A stretch of DNA of 64,000 bases from positions 295,513 to 359,512 of the forward strand of contig NZ_FXAM01000002.1 in the NCBI RefSeq assembly GCF_900155475.1, given 5' to 3'. The DNA comes from Methylomagnum ishizawai. GTDB lineage: Bacteria; Pseudomonadota; Gammaproteobacteria; Methylococcales; Methylococcaceae. Numbering within the stretch: position 1 is the stretch's first letter; every line of letters starts with the position of its first letter. The position numbers and the translations under genes were made by a program. The notes beneath the pieces are model-generated. The model worked only from the letters and a program-made list of their open reading frames with translations, was not told the origin of the DNA and searched no databases. Positions 32,101 through 39,200 of the stretch are shown in pieces.

Positions 32101-32343
32101 GCCGCGCCCCCGGACGGCCAAGGCAAACGCCAAGCCCAGCGCTTGATGGAAGTCATCAACCGCCGCCGCGAAGCCGCCCCGGTCAACCGGGAGGCCGAGT
32201 TCTGGCAACGCCAGACCGATGGGGCACCGCCCGCCGTGCCCGAACCCGCCCCGCCCGCCGATCTCGACGAGGTGCTGCGCCGCCTCGAACGCGGGGAAAT
32301 CAGCGTTTCACAAGCCATGGAGCTGCATTATGTCGATGAATGA
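16873..32343 (+). CDS. Trans-AT polyketide synthase: ACP plus three modules
   Basis: 5156 residues. The start is the ATG at 16873, overlapping the previous stop by 4 nt; the frame is open upstream but has no coding character there. Order: ACP - KS-DH*-KR-MT-ACP - KS-DH-KR-ACP - KS-DH-KR-MT-ACP - C-terminal docking segment. There are no AT domains. All three KSs have Cys-His-His. The star marks a DH with a damaged motif. After the last ACP an approximately 75-residue tail carries a helix of the LEVLxxLxxGExS type (VLRRLERGEISVSQAMEL), probably docking to the last PKS (33279-52991). The last 14 nt overlap the start of the SDR gene. The arrangement ACP-KS-DH-KR-ACP-KS-DH-KR-MT in its second half matches one in the first PKS gene almost domain for domain. 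Confidence 0.96.
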   Translation: MIPYAERLRTLSVATPTPTPPADGAAAVLETVLDGVAGVLALPRQRLDPDRGFAELGVNSLLAVRLLDRINRAFDLRLGVEALFSYGDARRLAGHVAALVEGRAAPIVAVARPAATVQPTGAIPAAIAVIGYAGKFAGADDADALWRALREGRPLVSAMPGYRRRDPAVPAPRAGFMAGAERFDAAFFGLSPREAAAMDPVQRQFLEQAWCALEHAGLTRAALAGRTVGVYAGAAGSGYDRTVPATGKAVDVYVMTGNLPSMTAARLAYFLDLDGPAVTLDTACSSSLMAVHLACRALLAGEIDLAIAGGASLFVDERPFAAMARAGMTSPTGACRSFDEGADGIAVAEAAACVVLKPLDRALAEGDRIEAVIRATGANQDGRSNGITAPNARAQAKLLRAVLAQAGLDPDSIDLIETHGTGTRLGDPIEAAALREVYATASRGPERPLRVAALKACTGHASEAAGIAGLIATLLALRQRRFPPIAGFGQLNAHIDRAGAEGLAFSGREAAWPESVGRPRRAAVSSFGLSGTNVHVIIEDAPARPGPAAPAGTLPPAWLCVLSAASPDALARRRAALAAWLADQTDSVLPDLAHTLLLHREPMSCRWGTLAATVADLRRQLSEEVSADPDPGLSAWLAGADPQADWLPLGRRMPLALPTYPFQGPRLWGGMTLPEADSVASTHPLLGESQPEGGFLRTFQPDEAWVADHRVGGQALLHAAVLLEMGQAALDRLAPGQALGTLAWLKPLAVDAATPVRVALADSQLSISTQEGVHVTARAVSESAPSPEPLDPDRLWAELPAHTDTGPAEATSGVFLGPAFPGPDRIRADTRRALAFLEHAPGQGLALPPALLDAAIRTAAAVVAGAEPQGPRLRFPARLEGLWRWAELPAQGFWLQACRRHAGPARSVESVDVRVFDRNGQPVLGLSGLTLAAAPEPVATPVSPARAWRVLWQEMPVPVHGRRDAEADLILAGPGDSLAERLEAAFPAARRLGFGDLERGLGTALDGLPRRARIWFLGTMADGGSTLDLLRLLKALAAHGLAGEGLVLRVVTRGAMAVRPDERDVHALGAALLGLGKAAAREFPAWRVRLIDLDPALPLETVPVERLVAEPGDALGEPVAWREASRWVPRLAALAGPADSAPIPLSPGDHVILVGGAGRLGREIARHLARQQGARLSLVGRSGLDAERAALLDELARLGGQARYYAADITDRAALASALDAALAGFGPAALLVQAAVDPAFARIERAALPEFAAALAPKMAGLIHLGAAFRARPIAALAVFSSIGAFSGFPANDGQASYCAACGFEASHALGLARLTAKPVRVVHWGLWDSGDYPPEALERMRASGLYAMPLADLGGAFDSLLRTPYAQVVHAQLDQGAWLDLGAAPTLSVAPLAEAARGALSAAEDSVTQSADLAAAAAWLSQCIDAGLAGVWAARGLRTGESLSHDEAIARLAVLPRHRGLAGAILNMAARRGFAMTEEAGRWRFVQREISAISAAGPGLPGMQAALRLLERALDSLPQVLAGELPGTDVLFPEGGMDWVEPIYRDQPILAGCGRRLAAAVVAAVARGGGRILEIGAGTGSTTGPVLDALREAGLEHRCQYLYTDISRAFTRHGQGRFGTRLAGAKVLDISRPPRDQGIDCGAWDIVIASNVLHATPDIRATLSHVAELLAAGGIALINEMVETDDFATLTFGLLEGWWETQDPECRLADGPILGIEGWRDALRCVGLRGRWAYDHRGRPERSEGGQALVLAYKPVGVETVPRPATVPPQPVAGIGTGTLSDTAPADRSGLETALRGLIAAILDMPPGQLERDRPFMEIGVDSLIAPQIAEEVQAQLGCPLRVTDIYKHGHLAALAGHLLATYAGQLRVPDSGTGSPSVPNPSATTPDTVAPHSGVAADPVPQARQANPAEAIAIVGLSVRFAGARDLEALWDLLDAGRHALTPVDRFDLTPWFDPAGGSGKTYARWGGFLPDHDRFDPYFFNITPVEAEVMDPQQRVLMEETWKALEHAGIDPDSLSGARCGLFVGASANNYQAEGSPGLRTLGGSMAILSARMAYVLNLRGPTFPIDTGCSSSLVALHQACQSLKAGECDMALAGGVSVNLIGPDIFLYLSDAGMAAHGDACRAFDDGADGFVPGEGVGVVVLKRLADALADGDRIEAVIAGSGVNQDGRTAGLTAPSAEAQTALALDIYARHGLDPSDFGMVEAHGTGTRLGDPIEVQALTEAFRRYTDRRGGCALGSAKTNIGHTMAAAGMAGLAKAVLALRHGRIPASLNFTVPNRHIDFAASPFFVPTHSVPWPEGRARLAAVSSFGFSGTNAHIVLAAGPERVPDPPAVPAPWLFVVSARDAAALRQRLRDLAAWLEGPGGSADLARVAETLARGRAHGRYRWACVATERPELRAALLKAVDGPAPAPVPVGHIPTVVDAPPGPDLLRRLALAYTAGDLPDWTALFGPRRLPLVLPAYPFIRERFWTSPAPIPAGTSDYAVTPAHPLLVAHRVGGVCLLPGTLSLELLRGPAPALADIVWLKPLKAEDTPTRLQAVGGENVELLTTDGVALARGRRLAVDKPPGAVPDFAGGVRLEGAELYARFARAGFEYGAALRVVDWVEIGAGAARSRLVAPAILVGEPLLMAAALLDGALQTAAAIGHAEGARVHDGQWVPSHLDALRVWRRPAGVCFATARLEPTTDPDSLVFSVFIEDGDGQALAAFEGMAARRLATMPTAMPQLHAPVWRAVALEPAQSAPASVVIVGGDSRWETALRPCHPATHWRAIDLPDGDPESLAQLWADLPGPVWIVHALPGRPELQEPPLTLANGLAALDPLPDVRVALHLARSLLWAGRADGARLLSVAVGGAGHPARLAAAAIAGLYRTLRLEAPDLDARVALLEPGLDPAAVLARESAAPPAHDPWVRYGADGLRQAMDWEAVAAPPTPARLPGGTVVISGGLGGIGLALAQGLATQGAVNLALLSRSAPGAEAQAVFRAIENAGGTVLSLAVDVADPKALAAALATVRANLGPITAVYHLAGVLRDGFLRHKSAAELAEVFAAKVRGAILLDRLTRQDPVAAFVLFGSTAAVFGSIGQADYGAANAFLAAFAEDRQARVGQTLCVAWPLWAGGGMRPTPEAVAFLESIGMVPLADADGFELLEQSLSTGLPATVALRGRPGLFGRLRPALSAPVQVGGPATLAPGAAFHYLCELLAAITKLPRERIEPDIPFESLGIDSIAIMKLNRQLETDLGPVAKTLFFEYRTPGALAAHLGRAKARELAQHLSPDAVAPVALPPMPEPPAPRAEHGGAPHRATVETDAIAIVGIAGIYPMADDLDGFWTNLRDGRDCIREIPPERWPLAGFYDPDRDRPATSHCKWGGFIAGADQFDARFFGISPLEAETLDPQARKFLEVCWNALEDAGLDPERMFDGLPEPERSRRACGVFVGVMYGDYQLFGPEQAQRGNLIGPNADYWNIANRVSAFLDLHGPSLAVDTACSSSLSALHLACQAIRAGECVMALAGGVNLCLHPRRHWILSKAGMAASDGRCHSFGADGDGYVPGEGIGAVVLKSLAQARRDGDRIQGVILGSALNHGGRTSGYTVPNPVAQGEAIAAALGKAGIDPRSVSYIEAHGTGTPLGDPIEIRGLARAFAGAMPDDCAVGSVKANIGHLESAAGIAGLTKVLLQMREATLVPTLHADPPNPGLDFDGTSFRIVTRAEPWRGPLPLRAGLSSFGAGGANAHVILEAAPVQAADSVPAVPAVATVLLLSARDGESLGRRARQLGEHLRSVQGRRQSLRDIAHTLAVGRKAFAHRLAVAGAGHEALAAALLAYAERGGPVAGLWVGEAQRNAPPAVGDDPAALAAAWVAGAPAPDLPGQRVALPGYPFAPRRLWVKLADAAPTVTTPSAALETRHHFAPTQAPLADHRIGGRLLLPGASSLRLALETAGPCLRDIVWPTAGLPTEQGLDIRVRRAEETLTVLDSGDARLLEARIAIPDTIPPVPDAETLAQRCPERLDGPAIYAALASAGAEYGPSLRVLATVWRGDGLCRARLVERPTVDGVLDAAFQLCFALVPASLAGVALLPAGLGYCMVLADLAGARTLVANRRSADAHGMVLDIHLLDGEGLPVAWLGEFSARRVAASEPVPPRADEPPLRVLRPEWTAMDPPEGGIPRRAWVVAESTGDPLASALAQAWNAPLGIWPDLPTEPPDAVAIVLGGVSADLADAAMRTERLLADLLPSLRAFGAAAQAPALLALTRAAQEPGRDAPGAAVVAFLRAVARERRDWTVIALDLPAQLWEDTAHGLPLPAEVIHALPRQPEPEAAPPERAWRDGLLLRRVLTPVALPPAAPPWRDGEVLVIAGAGGLGGLLARHAATQARIAVAFLGRAATPNRPTAAALDALHAQGRPALYFQADLSDAGAVAAAARGIRDQLGTIAWVAHTALVMGDAPLADLDPDQLRRVLAPKSRGLAHLAAAFRPGRGWLLFSSSNALTANPGQAAYAAASAFVDAAALGLPGPVYTLDWGFWGETGAVADATHQTQLARLGVLPIRDQEGLDALERVVGAGLERAVVLRVAERLLEPMGVVVDRAVHWRGGGAQRDLAGPATTAAAQVQTTATPFADPDTEVLNRYAARRLWLALARSGVPLAAGQALRGADLALALAARPDYLPLLDALAELLQRAGLADAGGRSTGTVLTAAALAQERQRLETETPATVPTLALLESCMEGLGDVVAGRRDAAAVLFQGGDATAVAAVYQGNPVVDHFQRLAAAAVAAAARAMPTRSAQQPVRILEVGAGTGGTTGFVLDALAGLDGWHYRITDLGVGLATATAARLDPDRRWLDSGRLDVTQPFAAQGVAPGSVDVLVAANVLHATPDLFEVLANIKEALAPGGLLILNEATSRQDINTLTFGLTPGWWAFRDPRRRCPHGPLLDPARWARVLAEAGFTVAGCFGLPLAQGGEHPLQSVIVAAADGYAPDPARRARPIPAPPKTAPVTAVPASGPSDLEQSLRQLIAETLRLELDELGLDDSFADHGADSILSVELVRRINAAHGVDLKSTALFNYATVRELAAYMAREHGVGAAPSSAAPPDGQGKRQAQRLMEVINRRREAAPVNREAEFWQRQTDGAPPAVPEPAPPADLDEVLRRLERGEISVSQAMELHYVDE
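17248..22460 (+). other. PKS module E: KS-DH(damaged)-KR-MT-ACP
   Basis: KS has Cys284 (DTACSSS), His419 (ETHGTGT) and His460 (KACTGH). The DH keeps His709 and Gly713, but the proline of HxxxGxxxxP is His718 (HRVGGQALLH). Asp853 is present (LLDAAI), and the Gln usually near it is Arg. KR has GGAGRLG at about 1155 and Tyr1299 (SYCAAC); the LDD Asp is absent, suggesting A-type. C-methyltransferase has EIGAGTGS at about 1577. ACP has Ser1825 (GVDSL). Most likely product: an alpha-methyl-beta-hydroxy unit, with the DH inactive. Confidence 0.88.
22612..26690 (+). other. PKS module F: KS-DH-KR-ACP
   Basis: KS has Cys2074 (DTGCSSS), His2210 and His2250 (KTNIGH). DH has His2500 (HRVGGVCLLP) and Asp2640 (LLDGALQ). 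KR has GGLGGIG at about 2946 and Tyr3088 (DYGAAN), with the LDD-position Asp present (HLAGVLRD). ACP has Ser3226 (GIDSI) followed by AKTLFFEY, much like the ACP of module A. Expected outcome: an alpha,beta double bond. Confidence 0.9.
26794..32070 (+). other. PKS module G: KS-DH-KR-MT-ACP
   Basis: KS has Cys3486 (DTACSSS), His3621 and His3659 (KANIGH). DH has His3915 (HRIGGRLLLP) and Asp4053 (VLDAAFQ). KR has GAGGLGG at about 4353 and Tyr4491 (AYAAAS; Asn replaced by Ser), with APKSRG and the LDD-position Asp present. C-methyltransferase has EVGAGTGG at about 4783. ACP has Ser5028 (GADSI). Expected outcome is an alpha-methyl olefin, which in conjunction with module F gives a diene. Confidence 0.9.
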
Positions 32344-33160
32344 GCGGGAACAGCCCGTATCCGCCACTTTCGCGCCCGGCCTGTTCGCCGGGCGGACGGT
32401 CCTGATTACCGGCGGGGCCGGCACCATCAACCGCGGCATCGGGCGGGGTTTCGCCCAACTCGGGGCCAAGGTGGCGCTGTTGGGCCGCACCGCCGCCACG
32501 TTGGACGCCGCAGCGCGGGAACTGCGGACCCATGGCGGACGGGTGCTGCCCCTGGTGGCCGATGTCGAGAAGATCGACACCCTGGAAGCGGCCTGTCGGC
32601 AATGCGAAGCGGAACTCGGTCCCATCGATGTGTTGATCCTCGGGGCCGCCGCCAATTTCCCGGCCCCCGCCGAGCAAATGACGGCGGCGGGGTTCGGCAA
32701 GGTCATCGATGTGGATTTGAAAGGCTCGTTCAACGCCGCCCGCGCCGCGTTTCAGCAACTGAAGCGGACGCGGGGTTCGGTCATCTTCGTGTCGGCCACC
32801 AATTCGCTGATGCCGTTCGCCTTCCAATGCCATGTCGGCGCGGCCAAGGCCGGGATGGACAGCCTGATGCGCGGCCTGGCCCTGGAATGGGGACCGCATG
32901 GCATCCGCTGTAATAGTGTCCTGCCCGGCCCCATCGAGGACACCGAGGGCTTGGGCCGCTTGCTGACCCGCGAGGACGTGGAAACCCTGCGCGATTATGT
33001 GCCGATAGGCCGGTTCGGTACGGTGGAAGATGTGGCGGCGGTGGCGGTGTTCCTGGCCTCGCCCGCTGCGTCCTTGCTGACCGGGGTGTCCCTGGTCGCC
33101 GATGGCGGCCAAGCGTTCTCGGGCTCGGCCATGGTGGCCGAGGTGATGGCGAACGCCTGA
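32330..33160 (+). CDS. Short-chain dehydrogenase of the 2,4-dienoyl-CoA reductase type
   Basis: 276 residues from the ATG at 32330. A second ATG six bases on (32336) is possible, but GGAG at 32319-32322 is better spaced for 32330. It has an N-terminal Rossmann motif (ITGGAGTINRGIG). Features of the peroxisomal/bacterial 2,4-dienoyl-CoA reductase group follow: LGAAANFPAP, CHVGAAKAGMD (no Tyr in a YxxxK arrangement; Lys kept), LEWGPHGIRCNSV and PGPIEDTEG. That family reduces 2,4-dienoyl thioesters to 3-enoyl thioesters with NADPH. The start overlaps the end of the upstream PKS by 14 nt, so the gene is co-translated with it. Placed directly after the diene-forming modules F and G, it may act in trans on the ACP-bound chain. 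It could also serve ordinary fatty-acid metabolism or act as a ketoreductase. Confidence 0.85.
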   Translation: MSMNEREQPVSATFAPGLFAGRTVLITGGAGTINRGIGRGFAQLGAKVALLGRTAATLDAAARELRTHGGRVLPLVADVEKIDTLEAACRQCEAELGPIDVLILGAAANFPAPAEQMTAAGFGKVIDVDLKGSFNAARAAFQQLKRTRGSVIFVSATNSLMPFAFQCHVGAAKAGMDSLMRGLALEWGPHGIRCNSVLPGPIEDTEGLGRLLTREDVETLRDYVPIGRFGTVEDVAAVAVFLASPAASLLTGVSLVADGGQAFSGSAMVAEVMANA

Positions 33161-33187
33161 AGCCGGGCGGTTCGACCGAGCGCCATA

Positions 33188-33224
33188 GTTCTCGGATTCC
33201 GCTGCGCTCCATCCGGGCTACGCA
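33188..33224. repeat. Dispersed intergenic repeat copy
   Basis: The 118-nt gap between the SDR and the last PKS gene holds an imperfect palindrome, GGATTCCGCTGCGC then TCCATCCGGGCTACG. Elements of this sequence are scattered between genes in many proteobacterial genomes and are often wrongly translated as MERSGIR or PDGAQRNP peptides. Only one copy is visible in this window. It interrupts an otherwise gapless PKS operon. Confidence 0.6.
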
Positions 33225-33278
33225 TGGGCAACCGTACCTCCCTTCCAAAAAATTCCCCTAAACGAGGCTTTTGCCACG

Positions 33279-36200
33279 ATGACCCAAGCGCTCCCATACA
33301 CCGAATCCACCGCCGCCCGCCTCCGCGAGGCGGTTTTCACCCTGGTGTCCGAAGGCCGACTCGGGGCCGCTGAAGCCAAGCAACTCCTGGTCCGGGCCGA
33401 ACCGCCCGCGACCACGGCCACCGCGCCCATCGCGGTGATCGGCATGGCGGGCCGCTTCGGTGCCTGCGACGACCTGGACGCTTATTGGGCGATGATCGCC
33501 GCCGGGGAGGATTGCATCCGCCCGATTCCGGCGCGGCGCTGGCCGGACGGGGGACGGGAGGCGGTCGGGGGTTTCCTGGAGCGGCCCGAATTATTCGATC
33601 CGCTGTTCTTCAAGATCGCGCCCAGCGAGGCGGGCTTGATGGACCCGCAACAACGCTTGTTCCTGGAAACCGCTTGGTTCGCCTTGGAGGATGCCGCCCT
33701 CGGCGAGCGCGATTTGGCGGGGAGTGCCTGCGGGGTGTTCGTGGGGGCGGGCGCGGGCGATTATGGGCGGCGCTTGGAAGCGGCGGGCGTGGGCGATGCG
33801 CCCCTGGCCTTGATGGGCAATGTGGCTTCGATCCTGGCGGCGCGGATCGCTTATCTCCTGGACCTGAAAGGTCCGGCCCTGGCGGTGGATACGGCGTGTT
33901 CTTCCTCGCTGGTGGCGGTGCATTTGGCCTGCGAGGCGCTGCGCCGCGACGAGTGCGATACGGCCATCGCGGGCGGGGTTTGCGTCATCAATTCCGGGCG
34001 CTTCATCGGGGCGATGTCCCAGGCCGGGATGATTTCCCGCAGCGGGCGTTGCCATGCTTTCGATCACCGCGCCGACGGCTTCGTCTGCGGCGAGGGCGCG
34101 GGCGCGGTGGTCCTCAAGCGCTTGGACCGGGCCTTGGCCGATGGCGACTCTATCCACGGCGTCATCGTCGGCGATGGCATGAACCAGGATGGCCGCACCA
34201 ATGGCATCACCGCGCCCAGCGCCCCGGCCCAGGAAGCCCTGGAACGCACGGTGCAGCGGCGCTTCGGCATCGATCCCGCCGCCATCGGTTATATCGAAAC
34301 CCATGGTACCGGCACGCCCTTGGGCGACCCCATCGAGGTCGAAGCCTTGGCCCGCGCTTTCGAGGCCCGGCCCCGGCATCTGCCGCGTATTCCCTTGGGC
34401 GCGGTCAAGGCCAATATCGGCCACAATCTGACGGCGGCGGGTATCGCGGGCCTGCTCAAGGTGCTGCTGATGTTGCGGGCCGGGCGGATTCCGCCCAGCG
34501 CCGGTTTCCAGGCCCCCAATCCGCGGTTGGGCTTGGCGGAGACCCCGTTCCGTATCGCCACCCAGGCCGAACCCTGGACCCCCGGCCCCGATGGACGCCT
34601 CCACGCCACGGTGAGTTCTTTCGGGTTTTCGGGGACGAATGCCCATGTGGTGGTGGCGGCGGCCCCGGAATCCGCCGGGCGTCCGCCGGTGCGGGGGACT
34701 TTCCCGGTGTTGCTCTCGGCCCGCGATGCGGAAGCCCTGGCGCAGCGGGCGGGCGATTTGGCCGGATGTTTGCGGCGCGATTCCGGCTTGCGGCTGGACG
34801 ATCTGGCCTGGACCTTGGCGGTGGGCAAAATCCATCAGGCGCAGCGGGCGGCTTTCCTGGCCGGGGACCGGGAACAGGCTTTGGCGGCCTTGGACCGGAT
34901 CGCCTCGGGCGTAAATCCCGCCGCCGATGGATTGCCGCCGCAGGTCCAGGCTTGGCTGGCGGGTGGCAATCCCGACCTCCGCGCCGAGTTCGCCGACCCC
35001 AAACCGCGCCGGGTCGCGTTGCCTCCGACCCGCTTGCAGCGGGTGGCTTGCGAACCGCCGGGCGGCGGGGTGGCCCCGGCGGTATCCGGGAGTCCGTCAT
35101 CTGACGCCCTGGCACGGGTCCAACGGGATACGGAAGCATTCCGCGCCCATCCCGATGCCAGCCTGCTCGACGAGGGTGAATCCTTCGCCCTGGTCGAAGC
35201 CTGGGGCCGCCAAGCCGCGTGCGCCGCCCTGGCCGGGGCGGGCTTGTTCTCCGGTTCGCGCCGGGTGTTGACCCGCGCCGCTCTGGGCCGGGATTTCGGG
35301 GTGATCGCCGAGCGCCGGGGCTTGTTCGATGCCGTGTTGCGGATCGCGGAGCGCGAAGGCTGGCTGGTCATCGAAGGCGACTTGCTGCGCCTGTCCACGC
35401 CCGCGCCATTCCCCGATGCCGCCGGATTGGCCCAAGGCCAGGCCGATTTACGCCGCCAATATCCTGCGGTCGCGCCGTTCCTGGACCTGCTGCAACGCAG
35501 CACCGCCGCCTTGCCGGATGTGTTGCGGGGCCGGGTGGAAGGCACGGCGGTACTGTTCCCGGAAGGTCGGCTCGACTTGGTCGGGGCGATTTATCAGGGC
35601 AACCGGCTGGCGGATTATTTCAACGAATTGATGGCCCGCGCGGTCGCGGCCCTGGTCCGCCAATACCTGGACGACATGCCCGGCCCCGTGCGTCTCCTGG
35701 AAATCGGCGCGGGCACCGGCGGGGCCACCACCGCGATTCTTGACGCGCTCCGGCCCTACGCCGCCCAGGTCCATTACACCTATACCGATGTGTCGCTGGG
35801 TTTCCTCAAACATGGCCGGGAGGCGTTCGGCGCGGCGGTGGACCCGGCGCTGTTCGATGCTACCCGATCCGGCGAAGCACAAGGCTTCGCCACCGGGGAA
35901 TTCCATATCCTGCTGGCGGCGAACGTGTTGCACGCGGTTCCCGACCTAGGCGAAACCCTGGGCTATCTCTGGCGTTTGTTGGCCCCGGCGGGGGTGTTGG
36001 CCTTGAACGAAGTCACCGCCGTGCAGGATTTCGCCACCCTGACCTTCGGCCTGACCGAAGGCTGGTGGGCATTCCGTGATGGGCCGCACCGTTTGCCCGG
36101 TGCGCCCTTGGCCGATCCGGCCCGCTGGCGGACTTTGCTGGCCGGGGCGGGTTTCCCGGAGATGCTGGCCTTGGGCTTGCCGGAACAGGAACCTTTGCTG

Positions 36201-39200
36201 CAAGCCATCCTGTTGGCCCGCCGCGACCAAGGTACGGCCACGCCTTGCCCGGTCGGAACCCGCGTTACCCTGCCCGTCCCGCGCCCGGAAGCTGTCGCCG
36301 CCTCGGTGGCGTCCCCGCCGCCCTTGGAAGCGGCGGTACGCGAGGAAGCCGCCCAAACCCTGGGCATGAATGCCGCCGCCATCGATCCCGTGGGCCGGTT
36401 CATGGATTACGGGGTGGATTCGATCCTGGGACTGGACCTCATCAACCGTTTGAACCGCCGCTATGGCCTGAGTCTCAGCCCGACCGTGGTATTCGAGCAA
36501 CCCACGGTGCGCGATTTGGCGCGGCATTTGGCCCAGGATCATGGCGTGGTGGTCGCGCCCGTCCAGGCACCGGAACCGCAACCGGAGGCCGCAGCCGCCA
36601 GTCCGGCGCGACCGGCTTTCGAGCCGCCGAAGCCAAGACCGGCACAGGACCGGCCCACCGGCCCCGTCCAGGACGAACCCATCGCCGTGATCGGCATGGC
36701 CGGGCGTTTCGCCGATAGCGGGCATCTGGAGGAATTCCACGCCATGCTGGCCGAAGGCCGCAGCGGCATCGTCCCGGCACGGGAGCGCCTGGGCATCGAT
36801 CCCGACCAGCCGCCCGAACATCTCAAGACCGCCGCGCCCTATCTGCGCTGGGGTGGCTTGTTGCGGCATATCGACCGTTTCGACCCGATGTTCTTCCGCA
36901 TGTCGGGCCGGGAAGCCGAATTGACCGACCCGCAGCACCGGATTTTCCTCACCGAGGTCTGGCGGGCCTTGGAAGACGCCGGTTATGCCGGGGCGGGCCT
37001 GGAAGGCGCGGATTGCGGGATTTTCGTCGGTTGCCATGGCGGCGATTACACCCATCTGATGGCGGAAAAGGGCGTGGTGCCGGACGCCTTCGCCTTCACC
37101 GGCAACGCGGCCTCGATCCTCGCGGCCCGCATCGCCTATCTGCTCGACCTCAAGGGACCGGCGGTGGCGGTGGATACCGCGTGTTCGTCCTCGCTGGTGG
37201 CGGTGCATCTGGCTTGCCAAGCCCTGCGGGCCGGGGAATGCGACCTGGCCCTCGCGGGCGGGGTGTTCATCAATACCACGGTGGGTTTCAACACCGCCGC
37301 CGCCAGCGCCGGGATGCTCTCGCCCAGGGGGCGTTGCGCGGCCTTCGATGCCGAGGCCGATGGCTTCGTGCCGGGCGAGGGGGCCGGGGCGGTGTTGCTG
37401 AAACCGCTGTCCAGGGCGCTGGCCGATGGCGATAGCATCATCGCCATCATCGCCGGTTCGGCCACCAACCAGGATGGCAAAACCAATGGCATCACCGCGC
37501 CCAATGCCGCCTCCCAAGCCGCGCTGATCCAAAAAGCCCAGCGCCGGGCCGGTATCCAGCCCGGCGAAGTCCAGTACGTGGAAACCCATGGCACCGGCAC
37601 CCGCTTGGGCGACCCCATCGAAATCGAGGGGCTGGCCCGTGGTTTCGCGGGGAGCGGGCTGGCGGCGGGTGCTTGCCTGCTCGGCTCGGTGAAAAGCAAT
37701 GTCGGCCATGCCGCCCACGCGGCGGGCATCGCCGGGTTGGTCAAGCTGTTGCTGTCGTTCCGCCATGATGAGCTTTATCCCTCCCTGCATTTCCAGACGC
37801 CGAATCCGGCGCTGAACCTGGAACGCACGCCATTCGCTGTCAATACCCGGCTCCGCCCTTGGCCGCGTCCGCAGGAGGGGCGGCGGGTGGCGGGTATCAG
37901 TTCTTTCGGGTTCTCCGGGACCAATTGCCATATCGTGCTGGCCGACCCGCCCCGATCCGCGCCGGTTCGGGACACCGCGCCGCCCGGTGCTTTGGTCGCG
38001 CTCTCGGCGCGTTCGCCCAGGGCGCTGGCCGAACTCCGCCATAGGCTCGCCCACTGGCTGGACCGCCACGCCCCGGCCCGCTTGGTCGATATCGCCTATA
38101 CCTTGGGCCAGGGCCGGGCGCATTGGGAATATCGCTGGGCGGCTTGCGTTGCCGATAACGCCGGTTTACGTGCCGCGTTGGATCAGGAGAGTCCCAGCCC
38201 CGCGCCGGACCTGCCGGAACCCTGGGCGACCCAGTGGCAAGCGGCGGCCCAGGTTTATCTCGACGGCGGCTGGCCGGATTTCGCGGCTTTGCATCCGGGG
38301 GGACGCCGGATTCCCTTGCCGACCTATCCCTTCGAGGAACGCTCTTGTTGGTTGAACCCGCCGGACACGGCCCCCGTCATCTCTGCGCCGCCCGCGCCCG
38401 CGACGCCCGAATTACCCAGCCTGCTCGCGCCAGTTTGGGATATCCGCCCGGCCCCGCTGCCGGAGAGCCTGCCGTCCCGGTTGGGGCTGGCGGGCGATCC
38501 GGGGCGTACCGGGCCGTTCGCTGCGGCTTTGCGCGGTTTGGGGGTCGATGCGGTGGTTTTGGCCGATCCCGGTGCCACACCGCCCGACGGCCTCGCAGCG
38601 TTATGCCTGTTCGCGCCGACGGGGGCGGATAGCGCCGCCACCTTGGGACCGTTGTTCGCGGCGTTGCGGGCACGGCTGGCCCAGCCGACGCCAGCATTGC
38701 CCCTCCTCTATATCCACGATGGCTCGCCCTTGGCGGCGGCGGGCACCGCGGCGGCCCCTTCGCTGCGCTTCATTTCGGGGAATATCCACTTGCGCGGCTT
38801 GGCTTTGCCCACTGGCCTCCCCGCCTTGGACGCGGCCCGCCACCTGTTGGCGGAACTCGCCGCCACCGACCTGGAAGCCGCTATCGATCTCGACGGCCAA
38901 CGCCGGGTCCGCCGCCTGCGCCGGATCGAACTCCCGCCGGTGGCCGCGCCGGAATCCGGCGGGGTTTGGCTGGTGACAGGCGGTTTGGGCGGATTGGGTC
39001 CGGCGGTGGCCCGGCATCTGGGCCTGGGCCGGGGTGCCCGCATCGGCTTGTTGGGGCGTTCGGCGCTGGACGGCGAACGTGCGGCCCGGCTCGCGGCCCT
39101 GCGGGCGGAGGGGGTCCAAGTCCATTATGTGGCGGCGGACGTGGCCGATGCCGCCGCCTTGGGCCGCGCCATCGCCGAGATCGATGGGGTGCTGGGTCCG

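Noticed and set aside
32781..33297. Minus-strand frames giving ARMERSGIREL or PDGAQRNP-like peptides.
   Set aside because: These strings are translations of a dispersed intergenic repeat, not proteins.
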